Below are positions 54,455-63,020 of a stretch of 64,000 nucleotides of DNA, piece after piece. Numbering within the stretch: position 1 is the stretch's first letter; each line of letters begins with the position of its first letter. The notes beneath the pieces were generated by a model, which saw only the letters and a list, made by a program, of their open reading frames with translations, was not told where the DNA came from and ran no database searches. This DNA comes from CAWINX01 sp963837585. GTDB taxonomy: Bacteria > Actinomycetota > Thermoleophilia > Solirubrobacterales > 70-9. The position numbers were made by a program, and so were the translations under genes. Location: contig CAWINX010000001.1 in NCBI GenBank assembly GCA_963837585.1, positions 62,001 through 126,000 of the forward strand, given 5' to 3'.

Positions 54455-55060
54455 CTGCCCCTCTTTCGCCGCCGGGCCGATCGTGGCGAAGACGGCGGGG
54501 CGGGCGACCGCATCCTGATCGTCGGCCTTGGCAACCCCGGTCGCGAGTACGAGGGGACCCGCCACAATGTCGGCTTTGAGGTCGGCGCCGAGCTCTCGCG
54601 TCGCTGGGAGTTGCCCCGAGCCAAGCAGAAGTTCGGCGGTCTGCTCACCGAGGGCCGGACAGGCCCCGGCGGGCCGCGGGTGGCGATCCTGCTGCCGCAG
54701 ACCTACATGAACGATTCCGGCAACTCGGCCGGGCCGGCGCGCGGCTCGCTGAAAGCGCCGCTGGACCGCGTCGTCGTCCTCCACGACGAGATCGACCTCC
54801 CCTTCGGCGAGGTCCAGCCGCGCCTGGGCGGCGGCCTCGCCGGCCACAACGGGCTGAAGAGCCTTAAACGGGGCTTCGGCGACGCCGAGTTCTGGCGGGT
54901 CCGGGTGGGGGTGGGGAGGCCCGACTCGACCGACCCCGAGGTCGTCTCCTCCTACGTACTCTCGCGCTTTCGCGAGCCCCGCGACGAGGTCGCCGAGCTG
55001 ATCGGCCGCGCCGCCGACGAAGCCGAGCGGCTGGTCGAAGAGCTAGGTTCCGCCCCGTGA
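54455..55060 (+). CDS. pth: peptidyl-tRNA hydrolase with a CTG start
   Basis: Pth recycles peptidyl-tRNAs. The protein, about 201 residues, has ILIVGLGNPGREYEGTRHNVGFEV (catalytic His in TRHN), LPQTYMNDSGN and VVLHDEIDLPFGEVQPRLGGGLAGHNGLKSL (catalytic Asp and GHNGL). Between the rplY stop and the conserved start there is no ATG, GTG or TTG in frame. The CTG at 54455, 6 bases after GGGGAG, is the only reasonable start, unless a base error has changed it. It overlaps the next gene by 4 bases. Confidence 0.9.
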   Translation: MPLFRRRADRGEDGGAGDRILIVGLGNPGREYEGTRHNVGFEVGAELSRRWELPRAKQKFGGLLTEGRTGPGGPRVAILLPQTYMNDSGNSAGPARGSLKAPLDRVVVLHDEIDLPFGEVQPRLGGGLAGHNGLKSLKRGFGDAEFWRVRVGVGRPDSTDPEVVSSYVLSRFREPRDEVAELIGRAADEAERLVEELGSAP

Positions 55061-55812
55061 GCGAGCTGATCGGCTACGAACTCGACGAGCGCGGCATCGG
55101 GATCCTCCGCCTGCAGCGGCCCGACGCCCGCAACGCGATCAACACCCAGATGCTCGCCGAGATGCTCGAGCGCCTCGCGGTGGCGCGCTCCGACGACGCT
55201 GTCCGCGTCCTGCTCGTCAGCTCCTCCGACCAGATGGGACTCTCCGCCGGCGCCGACGTTCGCGAGGAGCTCGACGAGGAGGGCAAGGTCCGACGCATGC
55301 AGCTCTTCGCCGACCTCTACGACGAGATCGTCGCCTTCCCCAAGCCGACGATCGCCGTCTGTCACGGCGACGTGGTCGGCGGTGGCGCCGAGATCGCGAT
55401 CGCCTGCGACATGCGGGTCGGCGGCTCAAATCTGCGAATGCGCTTCCCCGGTGCGGCGCTGGGCGTGCCGGTCGGGCCCGCCCGCCTGGTCACCCTCTGC
55501 GGGTTGGCCGCCGCCAAGTACCTGCTGCTCTCCTCGCGCACGGTCAGCGCCGACGAGGCTCTGCGGCTCGGCCTCGTCAACCGCATCGCCCCCGCCGCCG
55601 CGACCGAGGAGGCGGCGCTCGGCCTTGCCGCCGAAGTCGCCGTCCATCCCCCCGAGGCGGTCGCCCGCCTCAAGCGGATGCTGCACGAGTGGGACGACGT
55701 CGAGGGGCGTTCTCAGGCCGAAGGCGTCGGCCAGGTCGAGTGGCAGCGCACCGGCCCGGGCCTGCCCTCGCCGGGCCTGACCGGGGGCAGCGACTCGGGA
55801 TCGCGCTCTTGA
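55057..55812 (+). CDS. enoyl-CoA hydratase/isomerase family protein
   Basis: The 251-residue crotonase-fold protein has LRLQRPDARNAINTQMLAEM, the oxyanion-hole segments MGLSAGADV and VVGGGAEIAIACDMRV, and GLVNRIAP near the end. The second catalytic Glu position expected in hydratases is not clearly identified here, so isomerase or hydrolase activity is equally possible. It starts with GTG overlapping pth, an unusual partner. The Gly/Ser-rich tail after SQAEGVGQVEWQ is not conserved. Confidence 0.85.
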   Translation: MSELIGYELDERGIGILRLQRPDARNAINTQMLAEMLERLAVARSDDAVRVLLVSSSDQMGLSAGADVREELDEEGKVRRMQLFADLYDEIVAFPKPTIAVCHGDVVGGGAEIAIACDMRVGGSNLRMRFPGAALGVPVGPARLVTLCGLAAAKYLLLSSRTVSADEALRLGLVNRIAPAAATEEAALGLAAEVAVHPPEAVARLKRMLHEWDDVEGRSQAEGVGQVEWQRTGPGLPSPGLTGGSDSGSRS

Positions 55813-55817
55813 GTCGC

Positions 55818-56126
55818 TCAGCAGTCGATCGCGGCGCCGAGGGCGGCGCAGATCTCGCTCATGCGGGGCGGTGACAGCTTGGTGATCCGATCGGTCAGAT
55901 GCGCCTTGCGGACGGTCCATAGGTTGTCGAACGCGAACACGCATGTCCCCGGCATGCCGTCGACCGGTCCGACCTCAACCTCCGTGGCGATTCCTCGGAT
56001 GGTTCGCGTGGCGGGTACGACGAGAACGGCATTGAGTACGGAGATTGCCTCGTCGCGGGTGAGGATGCAGGCAGGACGCCGTCCCTCGTTTGGAAGCTCG
56101 ACCCACCAGACCTCCCCGCGAGTCAC
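55818..56126 (-). CDS. MazF-type endoribonuclease toxin
   Basis: The 102-residue form from the GTG at 56126 begins TRGEVWWVELPNEGRRPACIL, then VLNAVLVVPATRTIRG and GTCVFAFDNLWTVRKAHLTDRI, matching the MazF/PemK fold: an SH3-like barrel with the conserved RGEVW, RP and VVP-T segments. MazF toxins cut mRNA at short motifs. GTG overlaps the antitoxin stop by 4 bases. The pair interrupts the conserved pth-mfd region. Confidence 0.9.
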   Translation of the reverse strand: MTRGEVWWVELPNEGRRPACILTRDEAISVLNAVLVVPATRTIRGIATEVEVGPVDGMPGTCVFAFDNLWTVRKAHLTDRITKLSPPRMSEICAALGAAIDC

Positions 56127-56383
56127 CAGGGCTCCTGTCTGATCATCTTGGCCGTCTGCCAATCGGCCCACTCGAGCTCCTCCTCGGTCTGCGGGATTCG
56201 CCGGTAGCCCTCGACGATCTGTCGGCCGATCTCAGCGCGCCGCTCGGCGTCGAGGTGCTGTTCGATCGCCTCGCGGATCAGCGCGGAGCGGGAGACGCTG
56301 CGCCGGGCGGCTTCTCGGTCGAGCAGCTCGAGTAGCTCCTCGGAGAGCTGTACGAGCGTCTGTTTGCGCGCCATTACGACCAT
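56123..56383 (-). CDS. ribbon-helix-helix antitoxin paired with MazF-like toxin
   Basis: The protein has 86 residues from the ATG at 56383 or, more likely, 83 from the one at 56374. It starts MARKQTLVQLSEELLELLDR and continues SVSRSALIREAIEQHLDAE, the strand-helix-helix of CopG/RHH DNA-binding proteins. The acidic tail (QTEEELEWADWQTAKM) should bind the toxin. A near palindrome around CCATATGG overlaps the upstream region and is the likely operator for autoregulation. Confidence 0.85.
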   Translation of the reverse strand: MVVMARKQTLVQLSEELLELLDREAARRSVSRSALIREAIEQHLDAERRAEIGRQIVEGYRRIPQTEEELEWADWQTAKMIRQEPW

Positions 56384-56392
56384 ATGGTAATC
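56373..56392. promoter_or_regulatory. near-palindromic operator at the RHH antitoxin start
   Basis: The sequence ATTACGACCATATGGTAAT contains the palindrome ACCATATGGT with outer ATTAC/GTAAT halves offset by two bases. It overlaps both possible start codons of the antitoxin gene, as expected for an autoregulated ribbon-helix-helix repressor. Confidence 0.45.
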
Positions 56393-56497
56393 AAATGGCT
56401 CCTCGCCCAGCCACGCTAGGATCGACCGCGCGCCCGGCCCGTGCCGGGCGTCGAGCGTGCCGGACCCGGTGTCCGGTCGTTTGCGTTGCCCACATGA

Positions 56498-59400
56498 CTG
56501 TCTAATCCCCGAGCCATCTCAATTCGCCCCCTCATAGACCTGGCGCTCGAGAACGAGCGCGTCCACGCGCTCTCCGGTCGCGTTCGCGACGCTGCCGGCG
56601 GCGGCGAGACCGTCGCCATTCGCGCCTCGGCGACGCTGCGCCCACTGTTGCTGGCTGCGCTGCTCGAGGACGACCGCGGTCTCGCCGAGCGCCCCGCCCT
56701 GATCGTCGCCGCCGACGACCGCTCCGCCCGCGACATGGCCGCCGACCTGCGGGCCTATCTCGCGCCCCGCCGGGTCCGCTTCTACCCCTCGCGCGGCACC
56801 GGCTACGCCTCCCACGTCACCCCGCCTCCGCACCTGATCGGGCTGCGGATCGACGCCCTCGATGCGCTGTCCAGGGAGGACGACGCGATTGTCGTCGCCT
56901 CCGCCACCGCCCTCGCCGAGGCGGTTCCCGACGCCTCGCTGCGCCCCGCCGGCTTCGCCATAGCCCGCGGCGAAGAGGTCGACCTCGCGGCCGTCGCCAC
57001 CGACCTCTCCGCCGCCGGTTACGAGCGGGTCGAGCAGGTCGAGGAGCGGGGCCAGTTCGCGGTTCGCGGCGGCATCCTCGACGCCTTTCCCGCGACCGAG
57101 GATCGCGCCGTGCGGATCGAGCTGTTCGGAGACGAGGTCGAGTCGATGCGCTGGTTCTCGACCTTCACCCAGCGCTCGCTCGGGGACGCCGAGCTGGTCG
57201 AGTTGGCCCCTGCCGCCGAGCTCGACGTCGAACACCGCGAGCTGGCCGAGTTGGCGGCAATGGAGGCTGCCGAGGAGGGGGAGGAGATACCGAGCCTCGC
57301 CGACGTGCTGCCGCTGGAGCAGTTCGGGGCGCCGCTCGACCTGGTTCCCGACTCCGCGGCGGTGATCCTCGCCGCCGCCGACGAGATCGACCCCGCTTTG
57401 CGAGACCACTGGGAGGACGCGACCGCGGCAATGCACGCCGACGACGCCCGCCATCTCTACGTCGATGTCGCGGCGCCCCTGGGAGAGCGCGCCGCCCTTT
57501 CCCTCACCGGCGCCGGTGAGGAGGACTCCGACGCCTTCCGCGCCGCCCGCGCCGAATCACCGGCTCGCAGCGTCAAGGAGGCCGAGCCGGAGCTGGAGAA
57601 ACTGATCCGCTCCGGCTACCGCACGGTAGTTGCCTTCGACAACCTCGGCGAGGCCGAGCGCACCCGCTACAACTTCGACCGCCTCGACGTCTCCATGCTC
57701 GAGGGCGGCCGTGTCTCACCCGACCCCGGCCTTTCCTTCGCCGCGGCGCGATTGCGCGAGGGCTTCGTCAGCCCGGAGTTGAAACTCGCCGTCTACCCCT
57801 TTCGTCGCCTCGTCCATCGCCGCGCCCGAACCGAGGTCCGTGCTCCCGGCACCGCCCGTGGCCGCCTCGCCTTCAGCGACCTGAGGGTCGGCGACCACGT
57901 CGTCCACGAGGACCACGGCGTAGCTCGCTTCGCCGGCTTCGAGACGCGCGAGGTCGGTGGCGTCACCCGCGACTACCTCTACCTCGAGTACAAGGGGGAG
58001 GACCGCGTCTACGTCCCCACCGACCAGCTCGCCAAGTTGAGTCGCTACGTCGGCGCCGGTGGCGAACCGACCCTCTCGGCGCTGGGCGGCAAGCGCTGGC
58101 AGAACATGAAGGCTCGCGCTCGCAAGGCGGCGGGCGCTCTGGCCGGCGAACTGCTCAACCTCTACGCCGAGCGGCGCACCCGCAAAGGGCACTCCTTCGG
58201 CGCCGACGGCGAGTGGCAGATCGCGATGGAGACGGCCTTTCCCTATCGCGAGACTGCCGATCAGCTGGAGGCGATCGAGTCGGTCAAGGAGGACATGGAG
58301 TCCGAGCGCCCGATGGACCGCCTCGTCTGCGGCGATGTCGGCTTCGGCAAGACCGAGGTCGCCCTGCGGGCCGCCGTCAAGGCGGCTTCCGACGGCAAGC
58401 AGGTGATGATGCTGGTGCCGACGACGATCCTCGCCCAGCAGCACTTCGGAACCTTCCGCGAGCGGCTTGCCGATCTCCCCTTCGTCGTCGAGGGCGTCTC
58501 CCGCCTGCGCAAGCCGGCCGAGGTGAAAGCGGTGCTGAAGGAGTTCGAGGGGGGCAAGGTCGACATCCTGATCGGCACCCACCGGCTGCTTTCGCGCGAC
58601 GTTCGCGCCAAGGAGCTGGGACTGGTCATCGTCGACGAGGAGCAGCGCTTCGGGGTCAAGCAGAAGGAGCTGCTGCGCCAGTTGAAGCTGAAGGTCGACG
58701 TGCTGTCGCTCTCGGCGACGCCGATCCCCCGCACCCTGCAGATGAGCCTCGCCGGCCTCCGCGACATCTCGGTGATCGAGACCCCTCCCGAGGGCCGCCG
58801 TCCCGTGCGCACCTACGTCGGCCCCTACGACGAGGACCTGGTGCGGCGGGCGATCGAACGCGAGATCGAGCGCGGCGGCCAGGCCTTCTTCCTCCACAAC
58901 CGGATCGACTCGCTGCACGAGGTCGCCGAGCGCCTGCGCGGCCTCGTCCCGGGGGCACGCTTCGTCGAGGCGCACGGGCAGATGGATGAGGCGCAATTGG
59001 AGGAGACGATGCTCGGCTTCCTGCGCGGAGGCGCCGACTGCCTGGTCACGACGACGATCATCGAGTCGGGCCTCGACATCCCCACCGCCAACACGCTGAT
59101 CGTCGAGCGCGCCGACCAGCTCGGGCTCTCTCAGGCCTACCAGATCCGCGGCCGCGTCGGCCGCTCTCGCGAGCGCGCCTTCGCCTATCTGCTCTACCCG
59201 TCGCCCGAGGCGCTTACCGAGGAGGCGGCGGCGCGGCTCTCGACCCTTGCCGACCACACCGAGCTTGGCTCCGGCTTCCGCATCGCGATGCGCGACCTCG
59301 ACATCCGCGGCGCCGGCGACCTGCTCGGCGACGAGCAGTCCGGTCACGTAGCCGCGGTCGGCTTCGAGCTGTACTGCCAGATGATCGACGAGGCGGTGGG

Positions 59401-59899
59401 CGAGGCCGCCGGCCGCGACGGGGGCGGGGAGGAGGCACCCGAGCCGGTCCGCCTCGACGTCCCCGTCGATGCCTACCTGCCGGCGGCCTTCATCCCCTTC
59501 GAGGCGGCGAAGATCGATGTGCATCGGCGGATCGTGGCGGCGCGCGCCCCCGGCGAGCTGCGGGCGATCCGCGACGAGTTGAGCGACCGCTTCGGCCCAC
59601 CGCCTCCCGAGGTTGAGAATCTGCTCTCCCTGCAGCGGGCGAGGATCGAGCTGGGGCTGGCCGGCGCGCGCAGCGTCGAGTTCCGTGGGGGGCGACTCAG
59701 CGTCACCGGCGTAGAGCTCGACTCAGAGCAGGCCGGGGCTCTGCGCGAGGCGGTCGAGGGGGCGGTTTACGAGTGGCGGGAGAAGACGGCGGCCGTTCGC
59801 GTCTCGGATCAGCCCGAGGCTCGCCTCGCCGCGGTGCTGGCCATTGCGGCGGCTTTAAGGGACGCAAAGGTTTCATCGGATATGCTGCCCGCCGCGTGA
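56498..59899 (+). CDS. mfd: transcription-repair coupling factor
   Basis: Mfd removes stalled RNA polymerase and recruits UvrABC. The product of about 1130 residues has a UvrB-like N-terminal part (YPSRGTGYASHVTPPPHLIG, then GILDAFPATEDRAVRIELFGDEVES) and the RNA-polymerase-binding domain (LRVGDHVVHEDHGVARFAG, DYLYLEYKGEDRVYVP). The helicase motor follows with GDVGFGKTEVALRA, DEEQRFGVKQKE and SATPIPRTLQMS, then the C-terminal TRCF domain. The frame is open from 56498 but the N-terminal start is unclear: no ATG, GTG or TTG precedes the conserved region, so CTG or a sequence error is implied. Its stop overlaps the next gene. Confidence 0.93.
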   Translation: MSNPRAISIRPLIDLALENERVHALSGRVRDAAGGGETVAIRASATLRPLLLAALLEDDRGLAERPALIVAADDRSARDMAADLRAYLAPRRVRFYPSRGTGYASHVTPPPHLIGLRIDALDALSREDDAIVVASATALAEAVPDASLRPAGFAIARGEEVDLAAVATDLSAAGYERVEQVEERGQFAVRGGILDAFPATEDRAVRIELFGDEVESMRWFSTFTQRSLGDAELVELAPAAELDVEHRELAELAAMEAAEEGEEIPSLADVLPLEQFGAPLDLVPDSAAVILAAADEIDPALRDHWEDATAAMHADDARHLYVDVAAPLGERAALSLTGAGEEDSDAFRAARAESPARSVKEAEPELEKLIRSGYRTVVAFDNLGEAERTRYNFDRLDVSMLEGGRVSPDPGLSFAAARLREGFVSPELKLAVYPFRRLVHRRARTEVRAPGTARGRLAFSDLRVGDHVVHEDHGVARFAGFETREVGGVTRDYLYLEYKGEDRVYVPTDQLAKLSRYVGAGGEPTLSALGGKRWQNMKARARKAAGALAGELLNLYAERRTRKGHSFGADGEWQIAMETAFPYRETADQLEAIESVKEDMESERPMDRLVCGDVGFGKTEVALRAAVKAASDGKQVMMLVPTTILAQQHFGTFRERLADLPFVVEGVSRLRKPAEVKAVLKEFEGGKVDILIGTHRLLSRDVRAKELGLVIVDEEQRFGVKQKELLRQLKLKVDVLSLSATPIPRTLQMSLAGLRDISVIETPPEGRRPVRTYVGPYDEDLVRRAIEREIERGGQAFFLHNRIDSLHEVAERLRGLVPGARFVEAHGQMDEAQLEETMLGFLRGGADCLVTTTIIESGLDIPTANTLIVERADQLGLSQAYQIRGRVGRSRERAFAYLLYPSPEALTEEAAARLSTLADHTELGSGFRIAMRDLDIRGAGDLLGDEQSGHVAAVGFELYCQMIDEAVGEAAGRDGGGEEAPEPVRLDVPVDAYLPAAFIPFEAAKIDVHRRIVAARAPGELRAIRDELSDRFGPPPPEVENLLSLQRARIELGLAGARSVEFRGGRLSVTGVELDSEQAGALREAVEGAVYEWREKTAAVRVSDQPEARLAAVLAIAAALRDAKVSSDMLPAA

Positions 59900-61264
59900 G
59901 TCCAAGCAAGCGCAAGAGACCCACGACGGGCAAGGGGACGAGCGGGAGCGCCAAACGCTCCTCCGGCATTGCGCCGTTGCAGCGCTTCGGCCTGCTCGTT
60001 TTCGGCGTCGCTCTGGTCGTCCTCTTCGCCGGCATTGCGATCGCCGACGGCATCGGCCATCCGAGCGTCCCCGCCGGGGACGTCGCGCTGGTCCAAGACG
60101 TGCCGAGCGACATCGGCAACATCACCAAAGCCGATTTCGACAAGTCGGTGGTTCAGACCGCCGCTCGCGCCGGCCTCAAATCGATTCCGAAGCCGGGGGA
60201 CAAACAGTACGCAGACCTGCAGAAAGCGGCGATGGGCGATTTGCTCGACACCGTCTGGATCCAGGGCCAGGCCGCTGAGATGGGCGTCACGGTGACCCAG
60301 CAGCAGATCACCGCCCAACTTGAGCAGATCAAAAAACAGAACTTCAAAACCGACGCCGCCTACCAGGACTTCCTCAAGACCTCCCACTTCACCCAGGCCG
60401 ACGTCGACCAGCGGGTGAAGCTGCAGCTGCTCAGCCAGGACATCCAGCAGCAGCTCGCCAAAGACGTGCCGAAGCCGTCGAGCAGCCAGATCAGCGACTA
60501 CTACGACGCGGCGAAGTCGCAATTCACCCAACCCGCGACGCGCGACGTCCGCCTCATCCTCAACAAGGACCAGGCGAAGGTCGAGCAGGCGAAGGCGGCG
60601 CTTGAGAAGGACAGCTCGGTCCTCAATTGGGGGAAGGTCGCCAAGCAGTACTCGACCGACGCGACGTCGAAAACCAACGGCGGCCTGCGCTCGGGGCTCA
60701 GCAACGGCCTGGTCGAGGAGCCGCTCAACACCGACATCTTCAACGCCCCCACCGGCCAGCTTGAGGGCCCGGTCAAGACCTCCCTCGGTTACTACGTCTT
60801 CGAGGTCGAGAAAGTCACGCCGGAGAAAGTCCAGTCGCTCAAAGACGTCCAGTCTCAGATCAGCTCACAGCTCCAGCAGCAGGCCCAGCAGGATGCCTTC
60901 ACCGCCTTCCTCGCCGGCTACGGAAGCAAGTGGCAGTCGCGCACCTGGTGCGCCTCCGGCTACGTGATCGACCGCTGCGCGAACTTCAAGGGCAACGGGC
61001 ACCCCACCGGCGCCGACCCCGCTTGCTATGAGGCGAACCCGAAAGGCGGCCTGCCCGACAGCCTGCCCGGCGCCGGTCCAACAGCTCGCTCCGGCCCTGC
61101 CCGGCACGGTGACGCTGCTGACTCCGAAAGGACAGCAGCTACCGCAGCGTCCTCAGCCGGCAGGCCTCAAACCGACTCCGGCGACGCCCACGATTCCCGG
61201 CGGGATCCCGGGCGCCGTCCCCGGCGCCACGGGCGCCCCCGGCGCTCCCACCACCGCGCCGTAA
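59896..61264 (+). CDS. SurA/PrsA-like peptidyl-prolyl isomerase, one frameshift
   Basis: This is an extracytoplasmic foldase of about 455 residues. A basic start (SPSKRKRPTTGKG) precedes one membrane helix (FGLLVFGVALVVLFAGIAIA, about 33-52). A SurA-like N-domain follows with VTQQQITAQLEQIKKQ, then a parvulin (PPIC) domain: TRDVRLILNKDQAK, WGKVAKQYSTDATSKTNGG and LEGPVKTSLGYYVFEVEK. After a break near 61070 the proline-rich tail reads PAPVQQLAPALPGTVTL and ends at 61264. The GTG start overlaps the mfd stop by 3 bases. Confidence 0.88.
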
Positions 61265-61295
61265 CGCCGCCGGGGGCGCATAGACTGCGCGATCC

Positions 61296-62591
61296 ATGAG
61301 CGCGATTACTCACATCCATGCGCGCCAGATCCTCGACTCTCGGGGCAACCCGACGGTGGAGGTCGAGGTGGCGCTCGAGTCCGGCGCCCGCGGCCTCGCC
61401 GCGGTCCCGTCGGGCGCTTCGACCGGCGAGTTCGAGGCGGTTGAGCTGCGTGACGGCGGCGACGCCTGGGCCGGGAAGGGAGTTTCGCGCGCCGTCGCCC
61501 ACGTCAACGGGGAGATCGCCGCGGCCCTGAGCGGCGCCCGGGCGGCCGAGCAGATCGCCCTCGACCGGACGATGATCGAGCTGGACGGGACCCCGAACAA
61601 GGGACGGCTGGGCGCCAACGCGATACTCGGCGTTTCGCTGGCGGCGGCGAAGGCGGCAGCGATGGACTCGGGACAGCCGCTGTACCGCTACCTGGCGGAG
61701 CTCTACGGCGGCGGCGAGCCGACCCTGCTGCCGGTGCCGATGATGAATGTGCTGAACGGCGGCGCCCACGCCGACAACTCGGTCGATTTCCAGGAGTTCA
61801 TGGTCGTCCCGGCGGGCGCGAAGAGCTTCTCGGAGTGCCTGCGGGTCGGCGTCGAGGTCTTCCACGCGTTGAAGGTGAGCCTTGCGGCGAAGGGGCTCTC
61901 GACCGCCGGCGGCGACGAGGGCGGCTTCGCCCCCAACCTTGAGTCCAATGAGGCGGCGCTGCAGGCGGTGCTCGACGGGGTCGAGGCGGCGGGCTATGAG
62001 CCGGGCGCCGACGTCTTCATCGCCCTCGACCCGGCGACCAGCGAGGTGTACAGCGACGGCGCTTATGTCCTCGAGCACGAGGGCCGCGCCCTCTCGCCTG
62101 AAGAGATGACCGACTACTGGGAGGACGCCTGCTCCCGCTATCCGATCCTCTCGATCGAGGACGGGATGGACGAGGAGGACTGGGACGGCTGGAAGCTGCT
62201 CACCGACCGCCTCGGCGAGCGGATCCAGCTGGTCGGCGACGACCTCTTCGTCACCAACCCCGAGCGGTTGCGCCGCGGCATCGAGCTGGGGGTCGGCAAC
62301 TCGATCCTCGTCAAGGTCAATCAGATCGGCACGCTCACCGAGACGCTGGAGGCGATCCGTACCGCCCGAGAGGCCGGTTACACGACGGTCATCTCCCATC
62401 GTTCCGGGGAGACCGAGGACACGACGATTGCCGACCTGGCTGTCGCGACCGGCGCCGGGCAGATCAAGACGGGCGCGCCGTCGCGCTCGGATCGCGTCGC
62501 CAAGTACAACCGGCTGCTGCGGATTGAGGAAGAGCTCGGGGGAGCGGCCGAGTTTCCCGGCCTGCAGGCCTTCGTCCAGGCGTCCAAGTAG
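61296..62591 (+). CDS. eno: enolase
   Basis: Enolase interconverts 2-phosphoglycerate and phosphoenolpyruvate. The 431-residue protein has ARQILDSRGNPTVEVEV, VPSGASTGEFEAVELRDG, metal-binding STAGGDEGGFAPNL, LSIEDGMDEEDWDGW, LVGDDLFVTNP, the catalytic lysine in ILVKVNQIGTLTE and SHRSGETEDTTIADLAV near the end. The frame is intact and length is exactly typical. It starts with ATG, 31 bases after the SurA-like gene. The FtsB-like gene follows, as in many actinobacteria. Confidence 0.97.
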   Translation: MSAITHIHARQILDSRGNPTVEVEVALESGARGLAAVPSGASTGEFEAVELRDGGDAWAGKGVSRAVAHVNGEIAAALSGARAAEQIALDRTMIELDGTPNKGRLGANAILGVSLAAAKAAAMDSGQPLYRYLAELYGGGEPTLLPVPMMNVLNGGAHADNSVDFQEFMVVPAGAKSFSECLRVGVEVFHALKVSLAAKGLSTAGGDEGGFAPNLESNEAALQAVLDGVEAAGYEPGADVFIALDPATSEVYSDGAYVLEHEGRALSPEEMTDYWEDACSRYPILSIEDGMDEEDWDGWKLLTDRLGERIQLVGDDLFVTNPERLRRGIELGVGNSILVKVNQIGTLTETLEAIRTAREAGYTTVISHRSGETEDTTIADLAVATGAGQIKTGAPSRSDRVAKYNRLLRIEEELGGAAEFPGLQAFVQASK

Positions 62592-62627
62592 TGGAGGAAT
62601 GCGAGGCCCGGCCGCAAAGGACCGGGC

Positions 62628-62996
62628 ATGGCAGCGCGCGCCTATGCCGGTTCGAGGACGGTCCACAAGGCTCGCCGACGACCGGCGGCTCGCCGACGCC
62701 CCGCTGCCCGCCAAGGCGCGAGTCGCATCCACTGGGACAGGGTCGGCCGCGTCGCTCTGACCCTGGTCCTGGCCGCGGTTCTCTACTCCTACCTGAACCC
62801 GGCGATCGACTTCGTCAAGACATACCGGGCGACGAGCGCCGAGAAGGCCCAGCTCCACACGATGCTCCACGAGAACGCCCGCCTGCATCGCCGCGTCCAG
62901 TCGGCCGACGATCCGGTCGCGATCGACGCCCGGGCACGCGCCCAGGGGATGATCGCCCCCGGCGAAACCGCCCTGGTCGTCCACAACCTCAACTGA
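62628..62996 (+). CDS. FtsB/DivIC-like septum formation protein
   Basis: The 122-residue bitopic protein has a basic cytoplasmic N-terminus rich in Arg and Ala (about 1-35), one membrane helix (VALTLVLAAVLYSYLNPA, about 43-60) and a coiled coil with Leu and charged heptads (EKAQLHTMLHENARLHRRVQ). It closes with the conserved ARAQGMIAPGET. This matches the actinobacterial FtsB/DivIC family located after eno, which joins FtsL and FtsQ at the division site. The frame is intact. Confidence 0.88.
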   Translation: MAARAYAGSRTVHKARRRPAARRRPAARQGASRIHWDRVGRVALTLVLAAVLYSYLNPAIDFVKTYRATSAEKAQLHTMLHENARLHRRVQSADDPVAIDARARAQGMIAPGETALVVHNLN

Positions 62997-63020
62997 CTCG
63001 ACGCCCGTTCCCCGGCTGCC

